Source: Desulfovibrio sp. UBA2564
Lineage (GTDB): Bacteria > Desulfobacterota > Desulfovibrionia > Desulfovibrionales > Desulfovibrionaceae
Direction: 5' to 3'
Assembly (NCBI GenBank): GCA_002340305.1
Contig: DDLU01000035.1
Coordinates: forward strand, 1-19,202
DNA: 19,202 bases
A model generated the notes under the pieces. That model ran no database searches and was not told the DNA's origin. It worked only from the letters and a program-made list of their open reading frames with translations. This document shows positions 1 to 6,620 of this stretch, one piece after another. Positions within the stretch are counted from its first letter, which is position 1, and each line of letters opens with the position of its first letter. A program made the position numbers and the translations under genes.

Positions 1-60
1 TTCTCTGGACTCTTCAAAAACTATTATTAGGCTTCGCCGCTTCGCATAAAAAATTTTCTC
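1..60. repeat. Fragment of a dispersed intergenic repeat
   Basis: Non-coding, GC-rich hairpin-type sequence at the window edge. Read on the minus strand it holds GTTTTTGAAGAGTCCAG, which closely matches GTTTTGAAAGGCGAGTCCAG near 7803 on the plus strand. Its CTTCGC followed by ATAAAAAATTT resembles the start of the repeat at 3841. The element is cut by the window edge, so its full length is unknown. It probably represents the 3' flank of a gene lying left of the window, but that is inference. Confidence 0.5.
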
Positions 61-100
61 GAAATCAAAAAGCCCCTGATCTTGTATACTCCGATGATAC

Positions 101-334
101 TTATTTATTCGTCTTCGTTCCCGAATACGTGAACGCCTTCTTATCCATGGTCCAATAGGTTCCACGGTCAATACCGAAAGCTTTGCCGCAGGGACAATAA
201 ACCTTGCCGTCACGCTCCTCTGCGTTCCAGATTTTCTTAATCCGGTCCTTGTGGCAACGATGGACCTCGCCCTGACCGATCTTATAGTATTTCCACAACT
301 TGCGCCTGCAAGATGCACATTTCAGAACTAACAT
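101..334 (-). CDS. Small cysteine-rich (putative zinc-ribbon) protein
   Basis: A 77-aa basic protein. The N-terminus has a CxxC pair (C6, C9), a further cysteine near residue 27, and a second knuckle reading CPCG near residues 48-51, so four or five cysteines could form one zinc ribbon. The rest is rich in Lys, Arg, Trp and Tyr. There is no signal peptide or membrane segment, so it should be cytoplasmic. The ATG lies 35 bp downstream of the stop of the REC-REC-GGDEF gene on the same strand, with only a weak ribosome binding site, so co-transcription is possible. I do not recognise a named family. The cysteine layout suggests metal and perhaps nucleic-acid binding, but no function should be assigned. 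Confidence 0.65.
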   Translation of the reverse strand: MLVLKCASCRRKLWKYYKIGQGEVHRCHKDRIKKIWNAEERDGKVYCPCGKAFGIDRGTYWTMDKKAFTYSGTKTNK

Positions 335-369
335 GTTTAGAGCATAACGGATGAATTCAGGCTAGTAAA

Positions 370-1626
370 CTAAGCAAAGCTAAATGCATTCACGCCTTTG
401 TCCTGAAGATTCTTCAAGCCTATTACAGCTTTGGAAAGAGTTTCATCAAGGGAGCCGCTCCCACCCATACTGATAGTAAATGAAGCACTGACCATAAACC
501 TGTCAGTACCGGAAACAATCTCCGTGCTGGCAAGGGCAGCCTTAACCGCGCTCAAGTCACGCTTCAATGCCTCAAGATCATTGGCGATAATGTAGAAACC
601 ACTCTCGCTACGCGCAGTGAGCATCCAGCCGAGAGATTGCTGATCAAGCAAGGATGCGGTCTTCTTAATTGCCGCAAAGCCGCCGTCCCAGCCATGTCTT
701 GCGTTGACTTCAAGCATATTATCAATATTAAAAGCAGCTACAACCGGATCGGCACCGCCCTTCCGGGCTTCATCATAAAGACCGCGGCCCCGGTCGAGAA
801 AATAATTAAGATTGAAAAATCCGCTCAGGGAATCACGGCTGTAGGCATCCTTGATAGAGCGAACACGTTCAAGTTCATTAAGGTTGTTGGTTATACGCCA
901 CGAAAATTCTTCCACCTCAAAAGCTTTTTTAAGAAAGTCATTAGCCCCGCGCTTGAGGAATTTTGCAGTTATTGCGCCTGAATCATGCGCTGAAACACCA
1001 AGAATACTCATCTGGTCACGGCTATAAATTTTACGCACCTCACTGACGAGTTCAAAACCATCAAGGTTAGGCATCTCATAGTCGGTAAGCAACAACTTAA
1101 CATCAGGATTAGCCTTGATCAGTTCAAGGGCTTCAGCACCGTCATTTCCGGTCAGCACGGTAAAATTCAACCGCTCCAGCAATCTCTGCATGATCTTGCG
1201 AACAGTAGAGTTATCTTCGGCAACAACCACTTTGATCTCATGGTTGGAATGAATACGGCGGATAAGATCAACCATTTCTTCAAGGTCTTCACGGCTGGAC
1301 TTATTGAAATAGTCAAGCACGCTTTTTTCAATAAAACGGTTACGGATTTCATCATCAAAAGTGGAGGTGAGCACAATGCACGGAATCTCACGGGCAAGAA
1401 CATAATCAACAGCTTCTCCGTCCGGCGCACCTTTAATGTTCAGGTTCAGGACCGCGATAAATACATCATCGACATTATCAGCAAGTTTGCTTTCAAGCTC
1501 ATCCATGGAATTGACCACCATGGTGTCAAAAGGCGTGATGGATTCTATATGCTCTGTAATAATTCGTGCTTGTGTATTACTGTTCTCTACAACAAGAACT
1601 GTATTTTTAATTGTCTGACCGGACAT
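370..1626 (-). CDS. Response regulator: two receiver domains plus degenerate GGDEF domain
   Basis: A 418-aa cytoplasmic signalling protein. I chose the ATG at 1626 because AAAGGGGGC sits just upstream; the frame stays open 27 codons further, but that extension lacks a good ribosome binding site. Domains in order: REC1 (about 9-125), where the usual phospho-Asp is an Asn (LNLN, near N61) and the acidic pocket is E14-N15, so it is probably not phosphorylated; REC2 (about 131-250), which looks intact with E137/D138, D182 in TDYEMP, S212 and a Lys at 233-234; and a GGDEF-like domain (about 262-418), recognisable by DSLSGFFN and the fold but with RSESGF where GGDEF should be. Diguanylate cyclase activity is therefore unlikely. 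It may bind a nucleotide or act as a protein-interaction output. No cognate kinase is adjacent. Family assignment is firm; the pathway is unknown. Confidence 0.88.
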   Translation of the reverse strand: MSGQTIKNTVLVVENSNTQARIITEHIESITPFDTMVVNSMDELESKLADNVDDVFIAVLNLNIKGAPDGEAVDYVLAREIPCIVLTSTFDDEIRNRFIEKSVLDYFNKSSREDLEEMVDLIRRIHSNHEIKVVVAEDNSTVRKIMQRLLERLNFTVLTGNDGAEALELIKANPDVKLLLTDYEMPNLDGFELVSEVRKIYSRDQMSILGVSAHDSGAITAKFLKRGANDFLKKAFEVEEFSWRITNNLNELERVRSIKDAYSRDSLSGFFNLNYFLDRGRGLYDEARKGGADPVVAAFNIDNMLEVNARHGWDGGFAAIKKTASLLDQQSLGWMLTARSESGFYIIANDLEALKRDLSAVKAALASTEIVSGTDRFMVSASFTISMGGSGSLDETLSKAVIGLKNLQDKGVNAFSFA

Positions 1627-1756
1627 GCTGCCCCCTTTAATTTCATTTAATTTAGATAGACGAATAGGATTAAGATACACTTCGGCAAAAGATAAAGGCA
1701 AGCTCAATTAATATGAGTGAATTATAAAATTAATTCACAGGAGGACTAAGCTGTGA

Positions 1757-2044
1757 TTATTCTTGAATTGGAGGATTAGAATAAATGTCGATAATTTCAT
1801 CGGTATCAATGGCTGGCGCAGGATATTTATTACCACGATCCATGGCTTCATCCTCTATTCGTCTTTGCTCAAGATGCTCGTCAAGGTCCTGTGTAGCATT
1901 CCCCGGAACCTGCGACTCCTGATACTCGTTCACATTAGCCCCGACTACAGCCACTCCGACCACGGCAGCAGCCCCCCAGATACAACCGGAACAGAGTATC
2001 GGAAGAAGCACAAAACAAACGATGACGGATAAAAGCCTATTCAA
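1757..2044 (-). CDS. Small outer-membrane-type lipoprotein, unknown function
   Basis: A 95-aa protein with a classic lipoprotein signal: basic N-terminus (MNR), hydrophobic core, and lipobox LCSGC with the lipidated Cys at position 21. Residue +2 is Ile rather than Asp, which by the Lol rule of enterobacteria would favour the outer membrane. A short Gly/Ala/Val-rich hydrophobic stretch (about 23-37) follows the Cys, then an acidic, hydrophilic, probably flexible tail rich in Glu, Asp and Pro. No enzymatic motif is visible. It lies on the same strand as the downstream REC-REC-GGDEF gene, about 130 bp away. The function is not recognised. Confidence 0.75.
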   Translation of the reverse strand: MNRLLSVIVCFVLLPILCSGCIWGAAAVVGVAVVGANVNEYQESQVPGNATQDLDEHLEQRRIEDEAMDRGNKYPAPAIDTDEIIDIYSNPPIQE

Positions 2045-2368
2045 AATAATACCACGCAGCCAATTAATAATTTAAGTTAGTCAAACATTAAAAACCATAA
2101 ATGAGTATACGCACAAAGCAAAGAGCGCAAATCAATCGATCCGCGCCACGGTATGCATAAATGCTTATCTATTCGCATCGCCAGATCAGGTCTCAACAAA
2201 ATAATGCGTTCCGAAATAAACTTCGGTATTTTTTGTCTTTTCCGGAATATGTCTGCTTAAGATGCACTTTGGGACTGTAAAACTCTAAAATGAACGCAAT
2301 ATTATTACTTACACTCATGCATCTTTTATAAGTTTATTAAAAAATCAACTAAATCCTATTTATTATAT
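2045..2368. other. Long AT-rich intergenic region between divergent genes
   Basis: This roughly 320-bp gap separates the minus-strand lipoprotein gene from the plus-strand mucR-type gene. It becomes strongly AT-rich towards the right end. It contains a small terminator-like hairpin at 2211-2234 and open reading stretches of at most about 35 codons, none with a recognisable product. I see no tRNA or repeat in it. Promoters for the two divergent genes should lie here or just beyond. Confidence 0.5.
2211..2233 (+). terminator. Possible orphan intrinsic terminator
   Basis: CCGAA, a six-base loop, then TTCGG followed by TATTTTTT: a five-base-pair stem with a T tract on the plus strand. No plus-strand gene precedes it, so it is either chance or the end of a short untranslated transcript. 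Confidence 0.35.
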
Positions 2369-2397
2369 TTGACAGCTACTACAAAGTACTTTATCCC
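2369..2397 (+). promoter_or_regulatory. Sigma-70-type promoter of the MucR-like gene
   Basis: TTGACA at 2369-2374 is a perfect -35 box. After a 17-bp spacer comes TATCCC at 2392-2397 as a weaker -10. The start codon at 2451 is about 50 bp downstream, with AAGGAG at 2438-2443. Confidence 0.6.
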
Positions 2398-2450
2398 TAT
2401 TCCTTCCAACGCCTAATTAGTGAAAAAATAATCCCGAAAGGAGATTTCAA

Positions 2451-2837
2451 GTGGAAGATTATCTGAAAGAAGCTTTGGAAATAGTCAAAGCACAAGCAAG
2501 CGTAAGAACCATGAGTGAAGAAGAGATGACTTCCATGGTCCGCAAACTCTCTGCCGGAATTCAGGCTATTGCCGAGAACTCCCTCCCCGCGCAGGAAGAA
2601 GCTCCCGCATGTGAGCCCAAGAAATCCATCAAGGAAAAATCTATTGTTTGCTGCGAATGCGGAAAATCCTTCAAGATCATCACCAAGAAGCACCTCGCTT
2701 CCCATGGTCTGACCCCTGATGAATACCGCGAAAAATACGGCCTCAAGAAAAAGACTCCGCTGGTATGTAAATCCCTGCAGCGTGAACGCCGTAAAAAGAT
2801 GAAGGAAATGCAGCTCTGGACCAAACGCGGTAAATAG
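2451..2837 (+). CDS. MucR/Ros-family zinc-finger transcriptional regulator
   Basis: A 128-aa DNA-binding protein. The start is GTG, supported by AAGGAG seven bases upstream. The N-terminal half is acidic and helical, as in MucR-type oligomerising domains. The C-terminal half carries the Ros/MucR zinc finger: CECG, with likely ligands C67, C70, H81 and H85 (C-x2-C-x10-H-x3-H), followed by the hallmark HGLTPDEYREKYGL and a basic tail. In alphaproteobacteria this family binds AT-rich DNA and broadly represses surface polysaccharide, motility and other accessory genes, often including its own; targets here are unknown. The long AT-rich region upstream fits autoregulation (inference). It is a single-gene unit with its own promoter and a strong terminator 22 bp after the stop. 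Length is typical of the family. Confidence 0.92.
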   Translation: MEDYLKEALEIVKAQASVRTMSEEEMTSMVRKLSAGIQAIAENSLPAQEEAPACEPKKSIKEKSIVCCECGKSFKIITKKHLASHGLTPDEYREKYGLKKKTPLVCKSLQRERRKKMKEMQLWTKRGK

Positions 2838-2859
2838 AGTTTTTAAGCACATTTCCAAT

Positions 2860-2907
2860 AACAGTAAAGCGCGGTAAGTATTATGCTTGCCGCGCTTTAC
2901 TGTTTTT
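2860..2907 (+). terminator. Strong intrinsic terminator of the MucR-like gene
   Basis: A 19-bp inverted repeat (arms 2860-2878 and 2886-2904, one imperfect pair, seven-base loop) is followed by a T tract ending at 2907. It starts about 22 bp after the stop codon. Confidence 0.92.
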
Positions 2908-3008
2908 GTGGTTCACTGAGCCCAGCCATCCCTTTTCACAACTCGATTTCTGTTTTATAGGAACAGGCGAACCTGCAGCAATCAACCTGATCCGGACAGA
3001 CCTCCTTT

Positions 3009-3839
3009 ATGAATAGAAGAACATTCCTTAAATCCATATTCTCAATATCCGCCTGCACCGGGCTTTGCGGATTTTACGACTTTGCCGCAGCAGAGGATAT
3101 TTCCCGTGCAGTGGATGAAAAGGATCTCAAGGATTACCTGCACCGCATGTCCAACTTTGATAAGTCGCAACCTGATGATATAATTCTGGATAAAAATGAA
3201 CTGCGTCTGCTGAAATCATCGCTGAACAGACTGCGCAGGGTCCAACGGACAGTGGGATTCGGCAACTTCTGCGTACTCAGCTTTGATGATGCTATAAAAT
3301 TTGGTCGCAACTACTCTTCCATCGGCAGATTCACCAAGCAGGAACTGGATTTTCTCGATAATACTTTTCATTTCGATGCTCATGATTACGGATTTTACGG
3401 CGAGAAACCAGTTACTAGGCTTACAGCATCCATCAAACGCAAAGACCTGATCAAAATCCCCCGCACAGGCAACTTCCTGTATCGGGGCGATCCGCACAGC
3501 AAATATCTAGAAATTCGCAAGGAACTGGGCAAACAAGTCTACCTGACCTCCGGGGTTCGCGGAGTGGTCAAACAATTCATTCTTTTTCTTTCCAAAGCAG
3601 CAGCAAATGGCGGCAACCTTTCGCTGGCCTCACGTTCACTGGCTCCTCCGGGCTATTCCTACCATGCCGTGGGTGATTTTGATGTCGGGGAAAAAGGATT
3701 GGGGGCAGCAAACTTCAGTGCCAGCTTTGCCAAGACCAAAACCTGCAGCAAACTGCGCGAGCACGGCTATCTGCAACTGCGCTACCCGGAAAACAACCTG
3801 CTTGGGGTGCGCTTTGAACCTTGGCATATAAAAGTATGA
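3009..3839 (+). CDS. Tat-exported VanY/M15-family D-Ala-D-Ala carboxypeptidase-like protein
   Basis: A 276-aa protein. The N-terminus (NRRTFLK, then a hydrophobic stretch ending in FAAAED) is a twin-arginine signal peptide, so export in folded form to the periplasm is expected. The C-terminal part (about 150-276) matches M15 zinc peptidases: YLTSGVRG with the substrate-binding Arg, PGYSYHAVGDFDVG carrying the zinc His and Asp, and the terminal EPWH with catalytic Glu and third zinc His. The likely reaction is trimming of peptidoglycan stem peptides. One oddity: the zinc Asp lies six residues after the His, whereas classical VanX/VanY proteins have seven, so this is a variant subfamily or a somewhat altered site. 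No good Shine-Dalgarno precedes the ATG; the bases before it read ACCTCCTTT. A terminator follows the stop immediately. Family call is good; substrate is inferred. Confidence 0.82.
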   Translation: MNRRTFLKSIFSISACTGLCGFYDFAAAEDISRAVDEKDLKDYLHRMSNFDKSQPDDIILDKNELRLLKSSLNRLRRVQRTVGFGNFCVLSFDDAIKFGRNYSSIGRFTKQELDFLDNTFHFDAHDYGFYGEKPVTRLTASIKRKDLIKIPRTGNFLYRGDPHSKYLEIRKELGKQVYLTSGVRGVVKQFILFLSKAAANGGNLSLASRSLAPPGYSYHAVGDFDVGEKGLGAANFSASFAKTKTCSKLREHGYLQLRYPENNLLGVRFEPWHIKV

Positions 3840-3840
3840 T

Positions 3841-3856
3841 GCGCTTCGCGCTTTTT
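3841..3856 (+). terminator. Intrinsic terminator after the M15 peptidase gene
   Basis: GCGC, three-base loop, GCGC, then five T's, beginning two bases after the stop codon. It also forms the left end of the repeat element here. Confidence 0.65.
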
Positions 3857-4015
3857 AATAAAAAATTTCGCCTCCGGCGGCTTAAACCCTTTTGAAAAAG
3901 GGTTTGTTCCACTGTCGCTATCTCTAAGACTCGCGGAAGACCGCTCGCCTAAGAGCTAGGGCAAGAATCCCAAAACTTTTTAACCGGGCTTCGCCGCCGT
4001 TGCCGGTAAAACGTC
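3841..4015. repeat. Hairpin-rich dispersed intergenic repeat
   Basis: Non-coding sequence with successive small hairpins: GCGC-TTC-GCGC with a T tract, CGCC-TCC-GGCG at 3869-3879, and a 10-bp stem AAACCCTTTT / AAAAGGGTTT at 3884-3905. It continues through a stretch ending with GGGCTTCGCCGCC. Its vocabulary (CTTCGC, ATAAAAAATTT, a CCGCCGGAGGC-like core) partly recurs at 1-60 and, inverted, at 7800-7870. This fits a family of hairpin repeats at gene 3' ends. Mobility is not demonstrated. Confidence 0.55.
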
Positions 4016-4022
4016 ATCCAGC

Positions 4023-4050
4023 TAAAGAGATTTGCTTTTTTCGCCGATAC
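4023..4050 (+). promoter_or_regulatory. Putative sigma-28 (FliA) flagellar promoter
   Basis: TAAAGAGA at 4023-4030 and GCCGATAC at 4043-4050 match the flagellar sigma-28 consensus (TAAA, about 15 bp, GCCGATAA), with a TAAA-to-GCCGATAC spacing of 16, one longer than usual. It lies about 100 bp upstream of fliM. Confidence 0.6.
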
Positions 4051-4147
4051 ATAGAATACATGTATGGCTTGCGCGTTTACTTTAGGGGCAAAAATAGCTA
4101 ATTGTAGTCATTGATGTACCAACGATAACTGATACGGGTTTTAAAGC

Positions 4148-5128
4148 ATGAGTAAAATTCTTCAACAGGATGAGGTTGATGCTCTATTAAGAGGCCTTTC
4201 CGGTGGAGAGGTTGAGGCGGAGCAGGACATACCGGATGATGATTCCGGTGTTGTCTCTTTTGACCTTGCCAACCAGGACCGCATTATCCGCGGTCGTATG
4301 CCCGTTCTTGAAATCGTCAACGACCGCTTCGCCCGTCTGGCAACCAACAACCTTGCCAACACCATGCGTAAACGCGTGGACATCAACCCCATTTCCATTG
4401 ATATGTCCAAGTTCGGGGACTTCATGCGCTCCCTGCCAGTTCCGACATCTCTTTCAATTTTCAAGATGGACCCCCTGCGCGGTAACGCCATCCTAGTTGT
4501 TGACTCCCGTCTGGTATTCGCGCTGGTGGAAAGTTTTTTCGGCGGTTCCGGCTCTCAGCCCAAGGTTGAAGGACGTGACTTCACCCCCATTGAGCAGGCA
4601 ATTGTCGACCGGGTGGTAAAGATAGCCCTTTCCAACCTTGAAGATTCATGGCGCCCGGTACACGAGGTTCACCTTGAGCTGGTCCGCTCAGAGGTCAACC
4701 CGCAGTTCGCAGCCATTGTACCACCCTCGGACGTTGTCGTAGTTATTACCTTTGAGGTTGAGCTGGAAAATGCCATCGGTTCGCTCATTGTCTGCCTGCC
4801 CTACTCCACACTGGAACCCATCCGTTCCAAACTGCACGCTTCCTTTCAGTCTGAACGTCTGGAAATCGACCATGTCTGGGTCAGCCGTTTCAAGGAAAGG
4901 CTGCTTGAAACCCCAGTTGAATTACTGGTCCGGCTAGGTAAAACCAAGATAACCGGCCGCCAATTGCTAAACCTCGAAGAAGGCGACCTGCTGTTGCTTG
5001 ATACAGATGAAGAAGATATGCTCGAATGCGAAGTAGGCGGAGTTCTCAAATACCTCGGCTCACCGGGAAGAGTTAAGGCCAACCGGGCCTTCCAAATCGC
5101 GCAGGCTATTGAGCCGAAAATGACATAG
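4148..5128 (+). CDS. fliM: Flagellar motor switch protein FliM
   Basis: A 326-aa component of the C-ring at the cytoplasmic face of the flagellar basal body. It binds phospho-CheY and, with FliG and FliN, sets the direction of rotation. The N-terminus LQQDEVDALLRG (residues 5-16) is the conserved CheY-binding segment. The middle CheC-like domain (about 45-235) includes VESFFGGSG, the GGxG motif used to contact FliG. The C-terminal FliN-like (SpoA) domain spans about 250-322. Length is typical. The gene stands alone here without other flagellar genes, with a putative sigma-28 promoter upstream. The ribosome binding site is weak. Identification is secure. Confidence 0.97.
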   Translation: MSKILQQDEVDALLRGLSGGEVEAEQDIPDDDSGVVSFDLANQDRIIRGRMPVLEIVNDRFARLATNNLANTMRKRVDINPISIDMSKFGDFMRSLPVPTSLSIFKMDPLRGNAILVVDSRLVFALVESFFGGSGSQPKVEGRDFTPIEQAIVDRVVKIALSNLEDSWRPVHEVHLELVRSEVNPQFAAIVPPSDVVVVITFEVELENAIGSLIVCLPYSTLEPIRSKLHASFQSERLEIDHVWVSRFKERLLETPVELLVRLGKTKITGRQLLNLEEGDLLLLDTDEEDMLECEVGGVLKYLGSPGRVKANRAFQIAQAIEPKMT

Positions 5129-5178
5129 AGACAAATATTGGGTTAGTCACCGGAAAAGGCAAAGGCCCAAAGCCTCCC

Positions 5179-5311
5179 GTTTTAGAGCCAGAGAGTCAGG
5201 CTTTTTGAGAGTGCCGCAACGAACCGGATAACCAGTTCGGCAAGACCTCCTTAATTGTCACCGCAGCACTTGCCAGCGGCGATGGAAGGCCTGCCTAGAA
5301 AGCTCTAAAAC
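5179..5311 (-). ncRNA. Candidate structured non-coding RNA (nested stems)
   Basis: The fliM-glycosyltransferase gap holds nested inverted repeats: a closing stem GTTTTAGAGC / GCTCTAAAAC (5179-5188, 5302-5311), an inner CAGGC / GCCTG (5197-5201, 5289-5293) across a symmetric 8x8 loop, AGTGCCGC / GCAGCACT (5210-5217, 5263-5270), and an apical 8-bp hairpin with a four-base loop (5220-5239). Both imperfect pairs are C-A on the plus strand but G-U on the minus strand, favouring minus-strand transcription. A second pairing, GGCAAG / CTTGCC (5239-5244, 5269-5274), is mutually exclusive with the third stem and hairpin. The minus-strand loop carries AAGGAGGT. No ORF of note is present. I cannot assign an RNA family. 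Confidence 0.5.
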
Positions 5312-5356
5312 ATTCTTATGTGTCGATCTATATCTTGTCCTGTAATCTTAACTTTC

Positions 5357-5385
5357 TTGACTCCCGACGTTGGCCTGCCTACAAT
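5357..5385 (+). promoter_or_regulatory. Sigma-70 promoter of the sugar/glycosyltransferase operon
   Basis: TTGACT at 5357-5362 and TACAAT at 5380-5385, separated by exactly 17 bp, about 50 bp upstream of the glycosyltransferase start. This is the best housekeeping promoter match in the window. Confidence 0.75.
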
Positions 5386-5436
5386 CATAAGTTGACCTGA
5401 TGCATTTTTTTATTCTTTTGAAAATAAAAGGCGCCA

Positions 5437-6192
5437 ATGAACCAAATCACCGGACTGGTACTTACATATAACGGCGAAAGGCTGCTTGACGAATGCCTGC
5501 AAAGCCTTTCTTTCTGCGACGGGATTCTCATCATCGACTCCGGGTCCACTGACTCTACCTTGGAAATCGGGCGTAAACACAATGCCCGTATCATCCATAA
5601 CGATTGGAACGGAGCCATTGAACAGCATAAATTCGCCCTGACCAAGATAACAACCCCTTGGGTAGTGACCATTGATCAGGATGAAATAATTTCCCCGGAA
5701 CTGCGTGAATCCATCAGTGCAAAACTCCGGAATCCCGACGATGTAGACGGCTACTACTGCCCGCGCCGTTCGTGGTATCTGAACCGCTTCATCATGCACA
5801 GCGGCTGGTACCCGGACAAACTTTTCCGCCTTTACAAACGTGACGGCATTACCATCGGCGGCATCAGGCCCCATGAAGAACTGCGCCCGAAAAAAAAATC
5901 AGGTGAAATCAGCGGGGACATTATCCATTATCCCTACAACAACTTTTTCCAGCATCTGGATAAGATCAACAGCTATACCCAGGACGCAGCCGAAGACCTC
6001 TATTCCAGAGGCAAGCGCAGCTCTCTGGGATCGGCACTGGGCCATGGATTTGGCAAATTTTTCAAACAGTATATACTCAAGGCAGGGTTCCTTGACGGAA
6101 GGGCCGGATTCATTATCGCCCTGCACGGTTTTTTCTACACCTTTCAGAAATACATCCGACTGGTTGAACTGGAAATGAAGGACAGAAAATGA
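5437..6192 (+). CDS. Family 2 glycosyltransferase (WaaE/KdtX-like)
   Basis: A 251-aa GT-A-fold inverting glycosyltransferase expected to use a nucleotide-sugar donor at the cytoplasmic side of the inner membrane. The GT2 signature starts at once: LVLTYNGERLLDECLQSL, then the nucleotide-binding IIDSGSTDST (about 32-41), then the DxD-type metal motif TIDQDE (D80, D82) and the acceptor region around GWYPDKLFRLYKR. The arrangement resembles WaaE-type LPS core glucosyltransferases. There is no clear transmembrane helix, though the basic, aromatic C-terminus could associate with membrane. AAGG precedes the ATG at good spacing. It overlaps the following isomerase gene by four bases (ATGA), so the three sugar genes are translationally coupled. 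The true donor and acceptor cannot be read from the sequence. Confidence 0.9.
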   Translation: MNQITGLVLTYNGERLLDECLQSLSFCDGILIIDSGSTDSTLEIGRKHNARIIHNDWNGAIEQHKFALTKITTPWVVTIDQDEIISPELRESISAKLRNPDDVDGYYCPRRSWYLNRFIMHSGWYPDKLFRLYKRDGITIGGIRPHEELRPKKKSGEISGDIIHYPYNNFFQHLDKINSYTQDAAEDLYSRGKRSSLGSALGHGFGKFFKQYILKAGFLDGRAGFIIALHGFFYTFQKYIRLVELEMKDRK

Positions 6193-6620
6193 TCAAAGAA
6201 GACAAACCGCAAATTATTGAGCTGCCCAAGATTTTAGACAACAGGGGCAACCTTACTTTTATAGAAAACAGCCGCCATATTCCTTTTGATATCAAAAGAG
6301 TGTACTATCTATATGACGTTCCCGGCGGAGAAACCCGTGGAGGCCATGCCCACAAGCAGCTCAGGCAGTATATTATCGCTGCTTCCGGCAGCTTTGATGT
6401 GGTTCTGGATGACGGCAAAACCAAGACCAAGTTCTCTCTGAACAGATCTTATTACGGCCTTTACATTCCGACCATGACATGGCGTGAACTCGAAAACTTC
6501 TCCTCCGGTTCCGTATGTCTGGTGCTGGCCTCGGAATATTATGACCCGGGCGACTATTACTACAGCTATGATGAATTCATAAAGGCGGTAAACGAAAATG
6601 AAGCAAATCAAATTTCTTGA
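6189..6620 (+). CDS. dTDP-4-keto-6-deoxyglucose 3,4-ketoisomerase (FdtA/QdtA type)
   Basis: A 143-aa single-domain cupin of the WxcM/FdtA family. It moves the keto group of dTDP-4-keto-6-deoxyglucose from C4 to C3, preparing the sugar for C3 amination. Visible family marks: DNRGNLTFIE near the N-terminus, RGGHAHKQLRQ (H53 and H55 as likely catalytic histidines), and the tail EYYDPGDYYYSYDEF. The length is normal. FdtA (galacto product) and QdtA (gluco product) cannot be separated by eye. The start overlaps the glycosyltransferase stop by four bases, and its 3' end overlaps the aminotransferase start by 23 bases. The adjacent PLP aminotransferase is exactly its expected partner. Confidence 0.9.
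   Translation: MIKEDKPQIIELPKILDNRGNLTFIENSRHIPFDIKRVYYLYDVPGGETRGGHAHKQLRQYIIAASGSFDVVLDDGKTKTKFSLNRSYYGLYIPTMTWRELENFSSGSVCLVLASEYYDPGDYYYSYDEFIKAVNENEANQIS

Noticed and set aside
2397..2858. A 153-codon minus-strand frame across the MucR-like gene.
   Set aside because: The plus-strand product has a textbook zinc finger, promoter, ribosome binding site and terminator; the antisense frame is Phe/Leu-rich shadow sequence.
4050..4085. A possible sigma-54 site around TGGCTTGC upstream of fliM.
   Set aside because: The GG and GC elements do not have the required spacing; the sigma-28 match is much better.
5204..5257. On the minus strand AAGGAGGT is followed by a TTG that opens a 15-codon frame.
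   Set aside because: The gap between the Shine-Dalgarno and TTG is too short, the start codon is weak, and the segment is buried in paired stems.
5179..5311. GTTTTAGAGC resembles the start of a Cas9-type CRISPR repeat, suggesting a CRISPR or tracrRNA remnant.
   Set aside because: It occurs only as two inverted arms of one stem, not as regularly spaced direct repeats with spacers, and no cas gene is present.
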